A stretch of DNA of 11,601 nucleotides from the NCBI GenBank assembly GCA_002683775.1, contig NYTT01000008.1:3598-15198 (forward strand), given 5' to 3'. The number at the start of each line of letters is the position of its first letter. Positions within the stretch are counted from its first letter, which is position 1. Source of the DNA: Flavobacteriales bacterium. GTDB taxonomy: Bacteria; Bacteroidota; Bacteroidia; Flavobacteriales; BACL11. Under the pieces are notes generated by a model that was not told where the DNA came from, searched no databases, and was given only the letters and a program-made list of their open reading frames with translations. This document shows, in pieces, positions 1 to 6,157 of this stretch. A program made the translations under genes and the position numbers.

Positions 1-1779
1 AAACTGAGTATCATTTGCTCCTATTACAACATTAGGATTAGTATTTAAAGTGTAGTTATAAGGTTGTGTACCTCCAGAAATAATGATCTGCTCTTTAGCT
101 AAACAATCATCAAAACATAAATTAGTTGAAATGGATGTCGCACTAACAACAAGAGAATCTGGCTGAGAAAAATTAATCGGACCAAATTGATCAATAATAC
201 CATCTGTACTTGCCCCATTTCCAAAAGCATGAGTAGAGTAATAAGTAACGGAATCAACTATTCTTACAAAGTAATTAGTGTTAGCATTAAATCCATTAAA
301 ATTTAGTTGTGTAGCATTAGTTTGTTGAGAACTTAAATAAGACAAGAAAAATGAAACCCCAGGATTTGGAGTTGCGATATTTCCGGCATAAGAACCTACC
401 AAACATTTATATGTCGTTGCTGGAGTAGTTTGACTAATATCAACTTGCATGGAATCTGTTAAAAAATCTCCATAGCATCTAATTGGCTGTGAAATTATAG
501 CATTTGAAATAGCTAGAGTACTAAAAGTGCAACTTCCATCATTACACAAAGCAGCAGGATCATAATTATCAGCTAAAGGAAATGTACATCCGTCAGGTAA
601 GATACAAGAGCCATCATCAGAATTTGCTGATGGATTAAAATTACAAGCAGTAATATCAGTACAGCCAAAGACAGGAAATACACAAGAACCATCATCACAT
701 GTTGCTAAAATATCATAATTAATGGCTAAAGAATCTGTACAGCCATTAGGCAAAATACATGATCCGTCGTTTGTATTAGCGGTAGAATCATAATTACATG
801 CATTAATATTTGTACACCCAGGATTTGGATAAATGCAACTGCCATCATCACAGTTTGCAAATGAGCTGTAATTAAATGCGGAAATATCAATACAACCTAA
901 AATGTTTAAACATGAACCATCATCGCATGTAGCTAAAGAGTCGTAATTACAAGCCATTGTGTCTGTACATCCATCAGGTAAATTACAAGAACCATCATCA
1001 GATGTTGCTAACGCATCGTAATTACAAGCTAAAGAATCTGTACAACCAGACAAAAGTGTTGTAAACTGTTCCACAAAACTTCCAGTCCAACTATCTCCTG
1101 TACATTTCACTCTCCACTCATAAGTTGTAGATGCATTTAGGGTAGATAACGAAAATGGCGAAATAGCCACTGTACTTTCAAGGATCCATGAACTTGAACC
1201 TAATTCTCTGTACTGCAAAGTTACTAAATTAGGACAACCATTATCTGTCCAAACTAAGTCAACAGTTGTATTTGTGATATTTGATGCTGATAAATTTGAT
1301 GGAGGTGATGAGAATACGCAGCTTCCATCATCACATGTTGCTAAGTTGTCAAAATTTAGTGCAGTAACATCTGTACAGCCATAATTTAAAAGACATGAGC
1401 CATCATCTATAGATGCTAGAGGATCATAATTACAAGCCGTAACATCAGTACAACCAGATAGCAATGTCGAAAATTGTTCTATGGTAATTCCTGACCAACC
1501 TTGACCAGTACACTTGACTCTCCACTGATAATATGTTCCTCCAGTTAATGAAATTAATGCGTAAGGAGAAGTAGCAGTTGTACTTTCAAGAATCCATGTA
1601 GTAGAACCTAATTCTCTATATTGTAAAGTTACAAAGTTAGAACATCCATTATCAACCCAACCTAAATCTACAGAAGTTTGCGTGATATTAGATACTGTAA
1701 GATTTGATGGCGGTTGTGAAAAAACATTTGCTGAAAATGTAAATAAAAATATAGCTGTTACAAGTAAAATCTTCTTCAT
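1..1779 (-). CDS. Large secreted/surface protein with FN3 domains, Cys/Asp-rich GCTD repeats and SprB-like segment (C-terminus outside window)
   Basis: An open frame of 593 codons runs from ATG at 1779-1777 to base 1 without a stop, so the gene continues past the left edge. Residues 1-22 form a signal peptide (MKK, hydrophobic core, then NVFSQ before the mature PPSN). Next come an FN3-like domain (about 23-108), two Cys/Asp-rich units (109-154), a second FN3-like domain (159-244) and seven more units (245-417). The remainder (about 420-593) is Ser/Thr/Asn-rich; the stretch near 545-585 with ISGGTQPYNY resembles SprB repeats of gliding adhesins. The architecture is typical of large Bacteroidota proteins exported by the type IX secretion system and anchored at or released from the surface, but the diagnostic C-terminal sorting domain is not in the window. 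A role in adhesion or gliding is inference. Cytoplasmic function is unlikely given the signal peptide and about 40 cysteines. The coding call is very secure; the function is not. Confidence 0.9.
   Translation of the reverse strand, partial: MKKILLVTAIFLFTFSANVFSQPPSNLTVSNITQTSVDLGWVDNGCSNFVTLQYRELGSTTWILESTTATSPYALISLTGGTYYQWRVKCTGQGWSGITIEQFSTLLSGCTDVTACNYDPLASIDDGSCLLNYGCTDVTALNFDNLATCDDGSCVFSSPPSNLSASNITNTTVDLVWTDNGCPNLVTLQYRELGSSSWILESTVAISPFSLSTLNASTTYEWRVKCTGDSWTGSFVEQFTTLLSGCTDSLACNYDALATSDDGSCNLPDGCTDTMACNYDSLATCDDGSCLNILGCIDISAFNYSSFANCDDGSCIYPNPGCTNINACNYDSTANTNDGSCILPNGCTDSLAINYDILATCDDGSCVFPVFGCTDITACNFNPSANSDDGSCILPDGCTFPLADNYDPAALCNDGSCTFSTLAISNAIISQPIRCYGDFLTDSMQVDISQTTPATTYKCLVGSYAGNIATPNPGVSFFLSYLSSQQTNATQLNFNGFNANTNYFVRIVDSVTYYSTHAFGNGASTDGIIDQFGPINFSQPDSLVVSATSISTNLCFDDCLAKEQIIISGGTQPYNYTLNTNPNVVIGANDTQF
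523..1047 (-). repeat. Seven tandem 25-26-residue Cys/Asp-rich repeats (units 3-9)
   Basis: These are coding repeats within the surface protein, residues 245-417. Each unit has a 21-residue core that begins GC (usually GCTD), carries an NYD/NFD-like centre and ends DGSC, then a 4-5-residue linker such as ILPN or VFPVF. Core starts are at residues 245, 270, 295, 321, 346, 372 and 397. The Asp/Asn cluster before GSC could bind calcium and the cysteines probably pair; both are inferences. Similar DDGSC repeats are, from memory, common in secreted proteins of marine Bacteroidota. Confidence 0.88.
898..1713 (-). repeat. Tandem duplication of an FN3 plus two-repeat module (136 codons each)
   Basis: Residues 23-158 and 159-294 align without gaps over the FN3-like part, starting at PPSNL in both copies and ending at LLSGCTD. 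By eye about two thirds of the FN3 residues are identical, for example VTLQYRELGS, WILEST and WRVKCTG. DNA matches are also visible at an offset of 408 bases, such as TACTTTCAAG (plus-strand text) at 1173 and 1581. This indicates intragenic duplication, diverged but recognisable at DNA level. Confidence 0.8.
1309..1455 (-). repeat. First pair of Cys/Asp-rich repeats (units 1-2) between the FN3 domains
   Basis: Residues 109-129 and 134-154 of the surface protein are the same 21-residue core as the downstream array. Unit 1 has ACNYD and DDGSC. Unit 2 has ALNFD and ATCDDGSC. They sit between the two FN3-like domains and belong to a larger duplicated module. Confidence 0.85.
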
Positions 1780-1928
1780 ATTATTTCTAAAGTTTATAGA
1801 CTTTTATTAATTGCGCAAGATACAAATTTTTTGATTACAGTTTACAGAAAAAAAAAGACCGTAAAATGAAATACAAAATGTTCAAAATTACGTTGTCCTA
1901 ATCTAGAAAAAGATTTAAGCGAAGACCT
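1780..1928. other. Intergenic region between the bacilliredoxin gene and the surface-protein gene
   Basis: These 149 bp hold the 3' end of the tadA-bacilliredoxin transcript and the 5' region of the surface-protein gene. I see no open frame, no RNA gene and no convincing rho-independent hairpin. There is a poly-A/T run near 1848-1857. Confidence 0.6.
1883..1890 (-). promoter_or_regulatory. Possible -7 element (TAATTTTG) upstream of the surface-protein gene
   Basis: The minus-strand octamer TAATTTTG fits the Bacteroidota TAnnTTTG -7 consensus and would give a leader of roughly 100 nt. No convincing -33 TTTG lies at the expected distance. A second partial candidate, TATCTTGC on the minus strand near 1816-1823, is closer to the gene. 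In such AT-rich DNA chance matches are common. Confidence 0.25.
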
Positions 1929-2345
1929 TTAACAAATCTTATCAAAACAATCTTTTAAATTATCCGCAATCATTTCCGCAGCTCGCCCTTCTATGTGGTG
2001 ACGCTCAATAAAATGTACTAATTTTCCCTCTTTAAAAACAGCAATTGAAGGAGATGAAGGCGGAAAAGGCAACATAAATTCTCGTGCTTTTGCAGTTGCG
2101 CCAATATCTTGTCCAGCAAAAACAGTTGCAAATGTATCAACTTGTTTGTCAAAATTTGTAGCCATAATAACTGCAGGTCTAGCGTTTCCAGCAGCACAAC
2201 CGCACACAGAGTTAACCATCACTAGAGCTGTTCCAGTTTTTTTATTTAATAAATCAGAAACAGATTCAGGCGTTTTGAGCTCTATAAATCCAGCCGAAAC
2301 TAATTCGGAGCGCATAGGTGCGCACATTTCTTCAGGGTAATTCAT
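1929..2345 (-). CDS. Bacilliredoxin, BrxA/BrxB (YphP) family
   Basis: This 138-residue protein matches the small thioredoxin-fold family once called DUF1094 or Disulph_isomer. It starts MNYPEEMCAPMR and carries the signature NSVCGCAAGNARPAV, with the CGC active site at Cys48 and Cys50. Bacilliredoxins remove bacillithiol from mixed disulfides on oxidised proteins; the first cysteine of CGC attacks the bacillithiol-mixed disulfide. The length is normal for the family. The later PFPPSSPSIAVFKEGKLVHFIERHHIEGR segment, given here only as its landmark, fits the family's C-terminal strand-helix region and runs over residues about 93-122. The gene lies 35 bp downstream of tadA on the same strand, so cotranscription is likely, with a possible own promoter in the gap. 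The family assignment is firm. Whether the cell makes bacillithiol cannot be seen here, although many Bacteroidota do. Confidence 0.9.
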   Translation of the reverse strand: MNYPEEMCAPMRSELVSAGFIELKTPESVSDLLNKKTGTALVMVNSVCGCAAGNARPAVIMATNFDKQVDTFATVFAGQDIGATAKAREFMLPFPPSSPSIAVFKEGKLVHFIERHHIEGRAAEMIADNLKDCFDKIC

Positions 2346-2365
2346 AATTTAAATTTTTAGATTTA

Positions 2366-2373
2366 CAAAAATA
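2366..2373 (-). promoter_or_regulatory. Possible -7 element (TATTTTTG) upstream of the bacilliredoxin gene
   Basis: The minus-strand TATTTTTG matches TAnnTTTG, 20 bp before the ATG in the short gap after tadA. It is followed by TAA, as is the tadA element. No -33 match is evident, so this may be chance. Confidence 0.25.
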
Positions 2374-2380
2374 CGTTAAT

Positions 2381-2827
2381 TTATCTTTTTTGCTTAAAAA
2401 AATCTTTTAATAATTTGGCACACTTTTCAGACATAAGACCATCTAATATTTCTGTTTTTGGATGTAATATTTTCTTCGAATGAATGTTAAAGCCTCTTTT
2501 ATTGTCTTTACTAGCATATACAAGTTTACCTAACTGAGACCAAAATAATGCTCCAGCACACATAATACAAGGCTCTAAAGTTACGTATAAAGTACACTCG
2601 TTTAAATACTTACTTCCTAAATGATCAGAAGCAGAAGTAATCGCCTGCATTTCCGCATGTGCAGTTGAATCACAAAGCCTTTCACAATAATTATGAGCTC
2701 TTGCTATTATTTTACCATCACAAACAATTACACAACCAACTGGCACCTCATCTTTATAAAATGCCTTTTGTGCCTCCTTGAATGCTTCATTCATAAAAAA
2801 ATTATCATCGCAATGATTTATTTCCAT
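2381..2827 (-). CDS. tadA: tRNA-specific adenosine deaminase TadA
   Basis: TadA converts adenosine to inosine at wobble position 34 of tRNA-Arg(ACG), allowing decoding of all CGN codons that need inosine. The 148-residue protein has the zinc cytidine/deoxycytidylate deaminase fold: HAE at residues 57-59 (zinc His57, proton-shuttle Glu59) and PCIMC at 86-90 (zinc Cys87 and Cys90), with TLEP before it. VPVGCVIV near 28-35 is the usual early strand. Length is normal. The start at 2827 is preferred over the internal Met12 because DDNFFMNEA corresponds to the conserved helix that opens the family. Free-nucleobase deaminases share the fold, but the PCIMCAGAL context and Bacteroidota placement favour TadA. 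It is divergent from aspS, another tRNA-related gene, across a 50-bp gap. Confidence 0.93.
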   Translation of the reverse strand: MEINHCDDNFFMNEAFKEAQKAFYKDEVPVGCVIVCDGKIIARAHNYCERLCDSTAHAEMQAITSASDHLGSKYLNECTLYVTLEPCIMCAGALFWSQLGKLVYASKDNKRGFNIHSKKILHPKTEILDGLMSEKCAKLLKDFFKQKR

Positions 2828-2839
2828 TATGCTAAATTA

Positions 2840-2847
2840 CAAAAGTA
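2840..2847 (-). promoter_or_regulatory. Candidate tadA -7 element (TACTTTTG)
   Basis: The minus-strand TACTTTTG fits TAnnTTTG and ends 12 bp before the tadA ATG, implying a very short leader of about 7-8 nt. The -33 region would overlap the aspS -7 element. No clear TTTG is seen there. Confidence 0.45.
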
Positions 2848-2853
2848 TTGTAT

Positions 2854-2861
2854 TAAATTTG
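2854..2861 (+). promoter_or_regulatory. Candidate aspS -7 element (TAAATTTG)
   Basis: TAAATTTG matches the Bacteroidota TAnnTTTG consensus exactly, 16 bp before the aspS ATG, so the leader would be about 11 nt. The -33 element is weak. It would serve the aspS-DUF420-ctaA operon. Confidence 0.45.
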
Positions 2862-2877
2862 CAGAAAATAACTTGAC

Positions 2878-4620
2878 ATGATAAGAACTCATAATTGTGG
2901 GCAACTAAATGCTTCCAACGTAAAAGAGAAAGTTATTCTGAGTGGATGGGTTCAGAAAACTAGAAACCTTGGTGGAATGACATTTATTGATCTTCGTGAT
3001 AGATACGGTATCACTCAATTAGCATTTAACATGGATAAAGAAGCTTCATTATGCACTTTAGCAAGAAAACTCGGAAGAGAGTATGTTGTTCGTGTTGAAG
3101 GAAATGTTGTTGAAAGATCATCAAAAAATAAAAAAATTCAGACAGGAGACATTGAGATTGAAGTTCAATCACTTACTATTTTAAATGAATCTAAGATTCC
3201 ACCGTTCACTATTGAAGATGAAACAGATGGAGGAGACGAAATTAGAATGAAGTATCGATATCTAGATATCAGACGTAACCCAATTAAAGAGAATCTATTG
3301 TTAAGAGCTAAAGTCTCGATTGCAACAAGAAATTACTTAGTAAAAAATGACTTTATAGAAGTAGAAACACCATATCTAATTAAATCTACACCAGAAGGAG
3401 CACGTGATTTTATTGTCCCTAGCAGAATGAATCCAGGGAAGTTTTATGCATTACCCCAATCACCACAAACATTTAAACAATTATTAATGGTTGCTGGTAT
3501 GGATAAATATTTTCAAATTGTAAAATGTTTTAGGGACGAAGATTTAAGAGCTGATAGACAGCCTGAATTTACTCAAATCGATTGTGAAATGTCATTTGTA
3601 AACCAAGAAGACATTTTAAATATGTTTGAAGGCTTAACAAGGCATGTACTAAAAGAGGTCAAGGGCGTTGAATTAAATGATTTTCCTAGAATAACCTATG
3701 ATGAAGCAATGAGATTATATGGCTCAGATAAGCCTGATATTCGTTTTGACATGAATTTTGTTGAGATAACTAATCTCTGCCAAGGAAATAATTTTAGTGT
3801 ATTTGATAATGCTGAACTGGTTGTTGCTATAAATGTAAAAGGAGGTGCAAACTTTACAAGAAAACAAATAGATAAAATAGTAGACTTTATTAAAACTCCT
3901 CAAGTAGGCGCAAATGGATTAATCTATTGTAAATATAATACAGATGGAACATCAAAATCATCAGTTGATAAATTCTTTGATGAACACAAAAGAAATTCAT
4001 GGGCAGAGAAAGCTAACTGTGAAAAAGGAGATTTATTATTAATAATGGCTGGAGATACTAATAAAACAAGAAAATCACTTTCAACATTAAGATTGCATTT
4101 AGCTGATCAGTTAGGTTTAAGAAAGACCAATAAATTTGCACCTCTTTGGGTATTAGACTTCCCTCTATTAGAGTGGGATGAAGATACTAAACGATTTCAT
4201 GCAATGCATCATCCATTTACATCTCCAAAAACATGCGATATAGAAAAGCTAGAAAGCAATCCATCCGCAGTTAGAGCAAATGCATATGATTTAGTCTTAA
4301 ATGGAAATGAAATTGGTGGAGGAAGTATAAGGATTCACGATAAAAAATTACAAAAACTAATGTTCAAACATTTAGGTTTTTCTGATGAAGAGGCTAAAGA
4401 GCAGTTTGGCTTTCTGATGGAAGCATTTGAATATGGCGCACCTCCCCACGGTGGTGTTGCATTTGGATTTGACCGACTATGTGCCATAATGGGGGGACAA
4501 GAAAGTATACGTGACTTTATAGCTTTTCCAAAAAATAATTCTGGAAGAGATATTATGATTAACTCTCCATCATCTATTGCCGATGATCAATTGATGGATT
4601 TAAATATTAAACTTAAATAA
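2878..4620 (+). CDS. aspS: Aspartyl-tRNA synthetase
   Basis: This class II synthetase attaches aspartate to tRNA-Asp. The 580-residue length suits the bacterial type. An N-terminal OB-fold anticodon-binding domain (about 1-105, with GWVQKTRNLGG at 23-33) precedes the catalytic core. Motif 1 is near 150-170 and motif 2 is FRDEDLRADRQPEFTQID at 218-235. A GAD insertion spans about 285-400, and motif 3 is GGVAFGFDRLCAIMGG at 525-540. Leu31, in the position of E. coli Leu30, is typical of discriminating enzymes that charge only tRNA-Asp; non-discriminating forms usually have His there. That residue rule is from memory. The start MIRTHNCGQL aligns with the normal family N-terminus. Twelve bp separate its stop from the DUF420 gene, so it probably heads an operon with heme A assembly genes. 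Confidence 0.98.
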   Translation: MIRTHNCGQLNASNVKEKVILSGWVQKTRNLGGMTFIDLRDRYGITQLAFNMDKEASLCTLARKLGREYVVRVEGNVVERSSKNKKIQTGDIEIEVQSLTILNESKIPPFTIEDETDGGDEIRMKYRYLDIRRNPIKENLLLRAKVSIATRNYLVKNDFIEVETPYLIKSTPEGARDFIVPSRMNPGKFYALPQSPQTFKQLLMVAGMDKYFQIVKCFRDEDLRADRQPEFTQIDCEMSFVNQEDILNMFEGLTRHVLKEVKGVELNDFPRITYDEAMRLYGSDKPDIRFDMNFVEITNLCQGNNFSVFDNAELVVAINVKGGANFTRKQIDKIVDFIKTPQVGANGLIYCKYNTDGTSKSSVDKFFDEHKRNSWAEKANCEKGDLLLIMAGDTNKTRKSLSTLRLHLADQLGLRKTNKFAPLWVLDFPLLEWDEDTKRFHAMHHPFTSPKTCDIEKLESNPSAVRANAYDLVLNGNEIGGGSIRIHDKKLQKLMFKHLGFSDEEAKEQFGFLMEAFEYGAPPHGGVAFGFDRLCAIMGGQESIRDFIAFPKNNSGRDIMINSPSSIADDQLMDLNIKLK

Positions 4621-4632
4621 TAAAACTACATC

Positions 4633-5178
4633 ATGAAGCACAAACCACTTATTATTATTTTTTCCTTAGTTGTCCCTTTATTAGTTGCTTTACTTTACGT
4701 AACGCCTAAAATTTCATTTCTTGAAATTAATTTTTTACCACTTTTAAATGCTATAATAAATGGAACTGTATTTTTTACATTAATATTTGCAGTAAGAGCG
4801 ATCAAAAATGGGAATAGAAAATTACATCAAAAATTGATATATACGTCTTTTATTCTATCTACAATTTTTTTAATTTCATATGTTCTTCATCATGCAACTC
4901 ATGACTCAGTAAAATTTGGTGATATTGATGGAAATGGTTTGTTATCTGACTCTGAAAATTTAAAAGTTTCAACTTTTAAATATTTCTACTATTTCATATT
5001 AATATCTCATATTTTATTATCTGCAATAATTATGCCTTTAGTCTTAGTAACATGGTCAAGAGCTTTAAAAGAAAAATTTGAAGCCCATAAAAAAATTGCT
5101 CGTATAACTTTTCCCATTTGGTTATATGTTTCTGCAACTGGAGTGATTGTTTATATATTAATCTCCCCATATTACTAA
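4633..5178 (+). CDS. DUF420 (CtaM/YozB-like) membrane protein, probable cytochrome oxidase assembly factor
   Basis: The 181-residue protein has five predicted membrane helices, at about 5-24, 35-57, 68-88, 118-140 and 160-178. Family marks are NAIINGT near 39-45, SYVLHHATH at 82-90, YYFILISHILL at 119-129, HKKIAR at 152-157 and PIWLYVSATGVIVY at 161-174. Basic residues in the loops between helices 2-3 and 4-5 place these in the cytoplasm. His87, His88 and His90 therefore lie on the periplasmic side, possibly with metal or heme ligands. DUF420 proteins occur near oxidase genes; the staphylococcal member CtaM is needed for aa3 oxidase function (from memory). The odd feature is a segment at 97-108 (DIDGNGLLSDSE) that fits the canonical EF-hand calcium loop, in the periplasmic loop between helices 3 and 4. 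It lies between aspS (12 bp) and ctaA (1 bp), suggesting translational coupling to ctaA. The family is firm; the precise role is inferred. Confidence 0.88.
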   Translation: MKHKPLIIIFSLVVPLLVALLYVTPKISFLEINFLPLLNAIINGTVFFTLIFAVRAIKNGNRKLHQKLIYTSFILSTIFLISYVLHHATHDSVKFGDIDGNGLLSDSENLKVSTFKYFYYFILISHILLSAIIMPLVLVTWSRALKEKFEAHKKIARITFPIWLYVSATGVIVYILISPYY

Positions 5179-5179
5179 A

Positions 5180-6157
5180 ATGAAAAAAAACAAATCCGTA
5201 ATTATTTGGCTTTTTTCGGGATGTTTACTTATTTTCCTAATGGTTGTTATTGGAGGTATCACCAGACTAACAGATTCGGGACTTTCGATGTCTAGCTGGA
5301 AATTAATAGGGAGTGCTCCTCCAATTAGTATTGATGAATGGACAGAAGCTTTTAATATATATAAGACAACTCCTGAAGGAAAAGTAAACTCTCAATATAT
5401 ATTAAATGATTTTAAGAATATCTATTTTTGGGAATATCTACATAGAATGATGGGAAGATTATTAGGGCTTGTTTTTTTAATTCCTTTTATATATTTCCTT
5501 ATTACTAAAAAACTAACTAATAAATTAATTATACAATCATCTGTATTGCTATTAATGGGAGCATCTCAAGGGCTTATTGGCTGGTGGATGGTTAAGAGTG
5601 GATTAGTAGATCGCCCGGATGTTAGCCATTATAGATTAGCAATACACTTAACTACAGCTTTTTTAACTTGTTCGTATACCTTATGGATAGCTTTATCTTT
5701 AGTTATTCCATCAACAATTAAAGGATTTAGGCGTATCTTCAATCAGCTTTTATTTTTATTAATTTTAGTACTTGCACAAATTGTTTATGGTGCCTTTATA
5801 GCTGGTTTAAAATCGGGAAGAATCTATAACACCTGGCCTAAAATGGGTGAAGAATGGATGCCTGAAGCTGTATTTCTTGACCCTGGTTCTGGAGCGCAAT
5901 TTATACATAGAACATTAGCAATATTAATTCTTGGATTTATATTATACATTTGGAAAACAAGTACTAAATTAGTTAATAGTAAAATTCATATAATAGGCTT
6001 GGGAAGTTTATTGTTAATAGTCTTATCACAAACAGTTTTAGGAATATTTACACTTTTGATGGGAGCTCCAATTGTTTTAGCATTGACTCATCAGATTCTA
6101 GCATTTTTTCTACTGATGTCATTAGTATTTTGCCTATTTATTTTTAAAGAAGCTTAA
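5180..6157 (+). CDS. ctaA: Heme A synthase (CtaA/COX15)
   Basis: CtaA oxidises the C8 methyl of heme O to a formyl group, giving heme A for aa3-type oxidases. The 325-residue protein shows the family opening VVIGGITRLTDSGLSMSSW (22-40), EYLHR with Glu85 and His88, His156 in AIHLTTAF, His243 in FIHRTLA and His304 in LTHQILA. These are the four His expected to bind the two hemes in a pseudo-twofold eight-helix bundle. The first periplasmic loop lacks the Cys pair of the Bacillus enzyme and resembles COX15-type enzymes of proteobacteria and mitochondria (YKTTPE then FWEYLHR). It begins one base after the DUF420 stop, so the two are probably translated together. Its stop codon overlaps that of convergent ctaB, the preceding enzyme in the pathway. 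Confidence 0.95.
   Translation: MKKNKSVIIWLFSGCLLIFLMVVIGGITRLTDSGLSMSSWKLIGSAPPISIDEWTEAFNIYKTTPEGKVNSQYILNDFKNIYFWEYLHRMMGRLLGLVFLIPFIYFLITKKLTNKLIIQSSVLLLMGASQGLIGWWMVKSGLVDRPDVSHYRLAIHLTTAFLTCSYTLWIALSLVIPSTIKGFRRIFNQLLFLLILVLAQIVYGAFIAGLKSGRIYNTWPKMGEEWMPEAVFLDPGSGAQFIHRTLAILILGFILYIWKTSTKLVNSKIHIIGLGSLLLIVLSQTVLGIFTLLMGAPIVLALTHQILAFFLLMSLVFCLFIFKEA

Noticed and set aside
523..1455. CRISPR-like or regulatory DNA repeat array
   Set aside because: The periodicity is at protein level, in frame, with variable DNA sequence and linker lengths; it is a coding repeat.
1..1779. Pseudogene or non-coding stretch
   Set aside because: A continuous 593-codon frame on the minus strand reaches the left edge without a stop; it is a truncated view of a real gene.
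1840..1930. Possible terminator with poly-T after the bacilliredoxin gene
   Set aside because: A T-run exists on the minus strand (near 1848-1857) but no GC-containing stem precedes it; only short AT pairings could be drawn.
2146..2340. Plus-strand 64-codon open frame
   Set aside because: It lies entirely antisense to the bacilliredoxin gene, whose CGC motif and family match are clear; no recognisable protein features.
2693..2881. Plus-strand 62-codon open frame across the tadA-aspS gap
   Set aside because: Antisense to tadA and spanning the promoter region; composition is that of a chance frame and it overlaps the aspS start.
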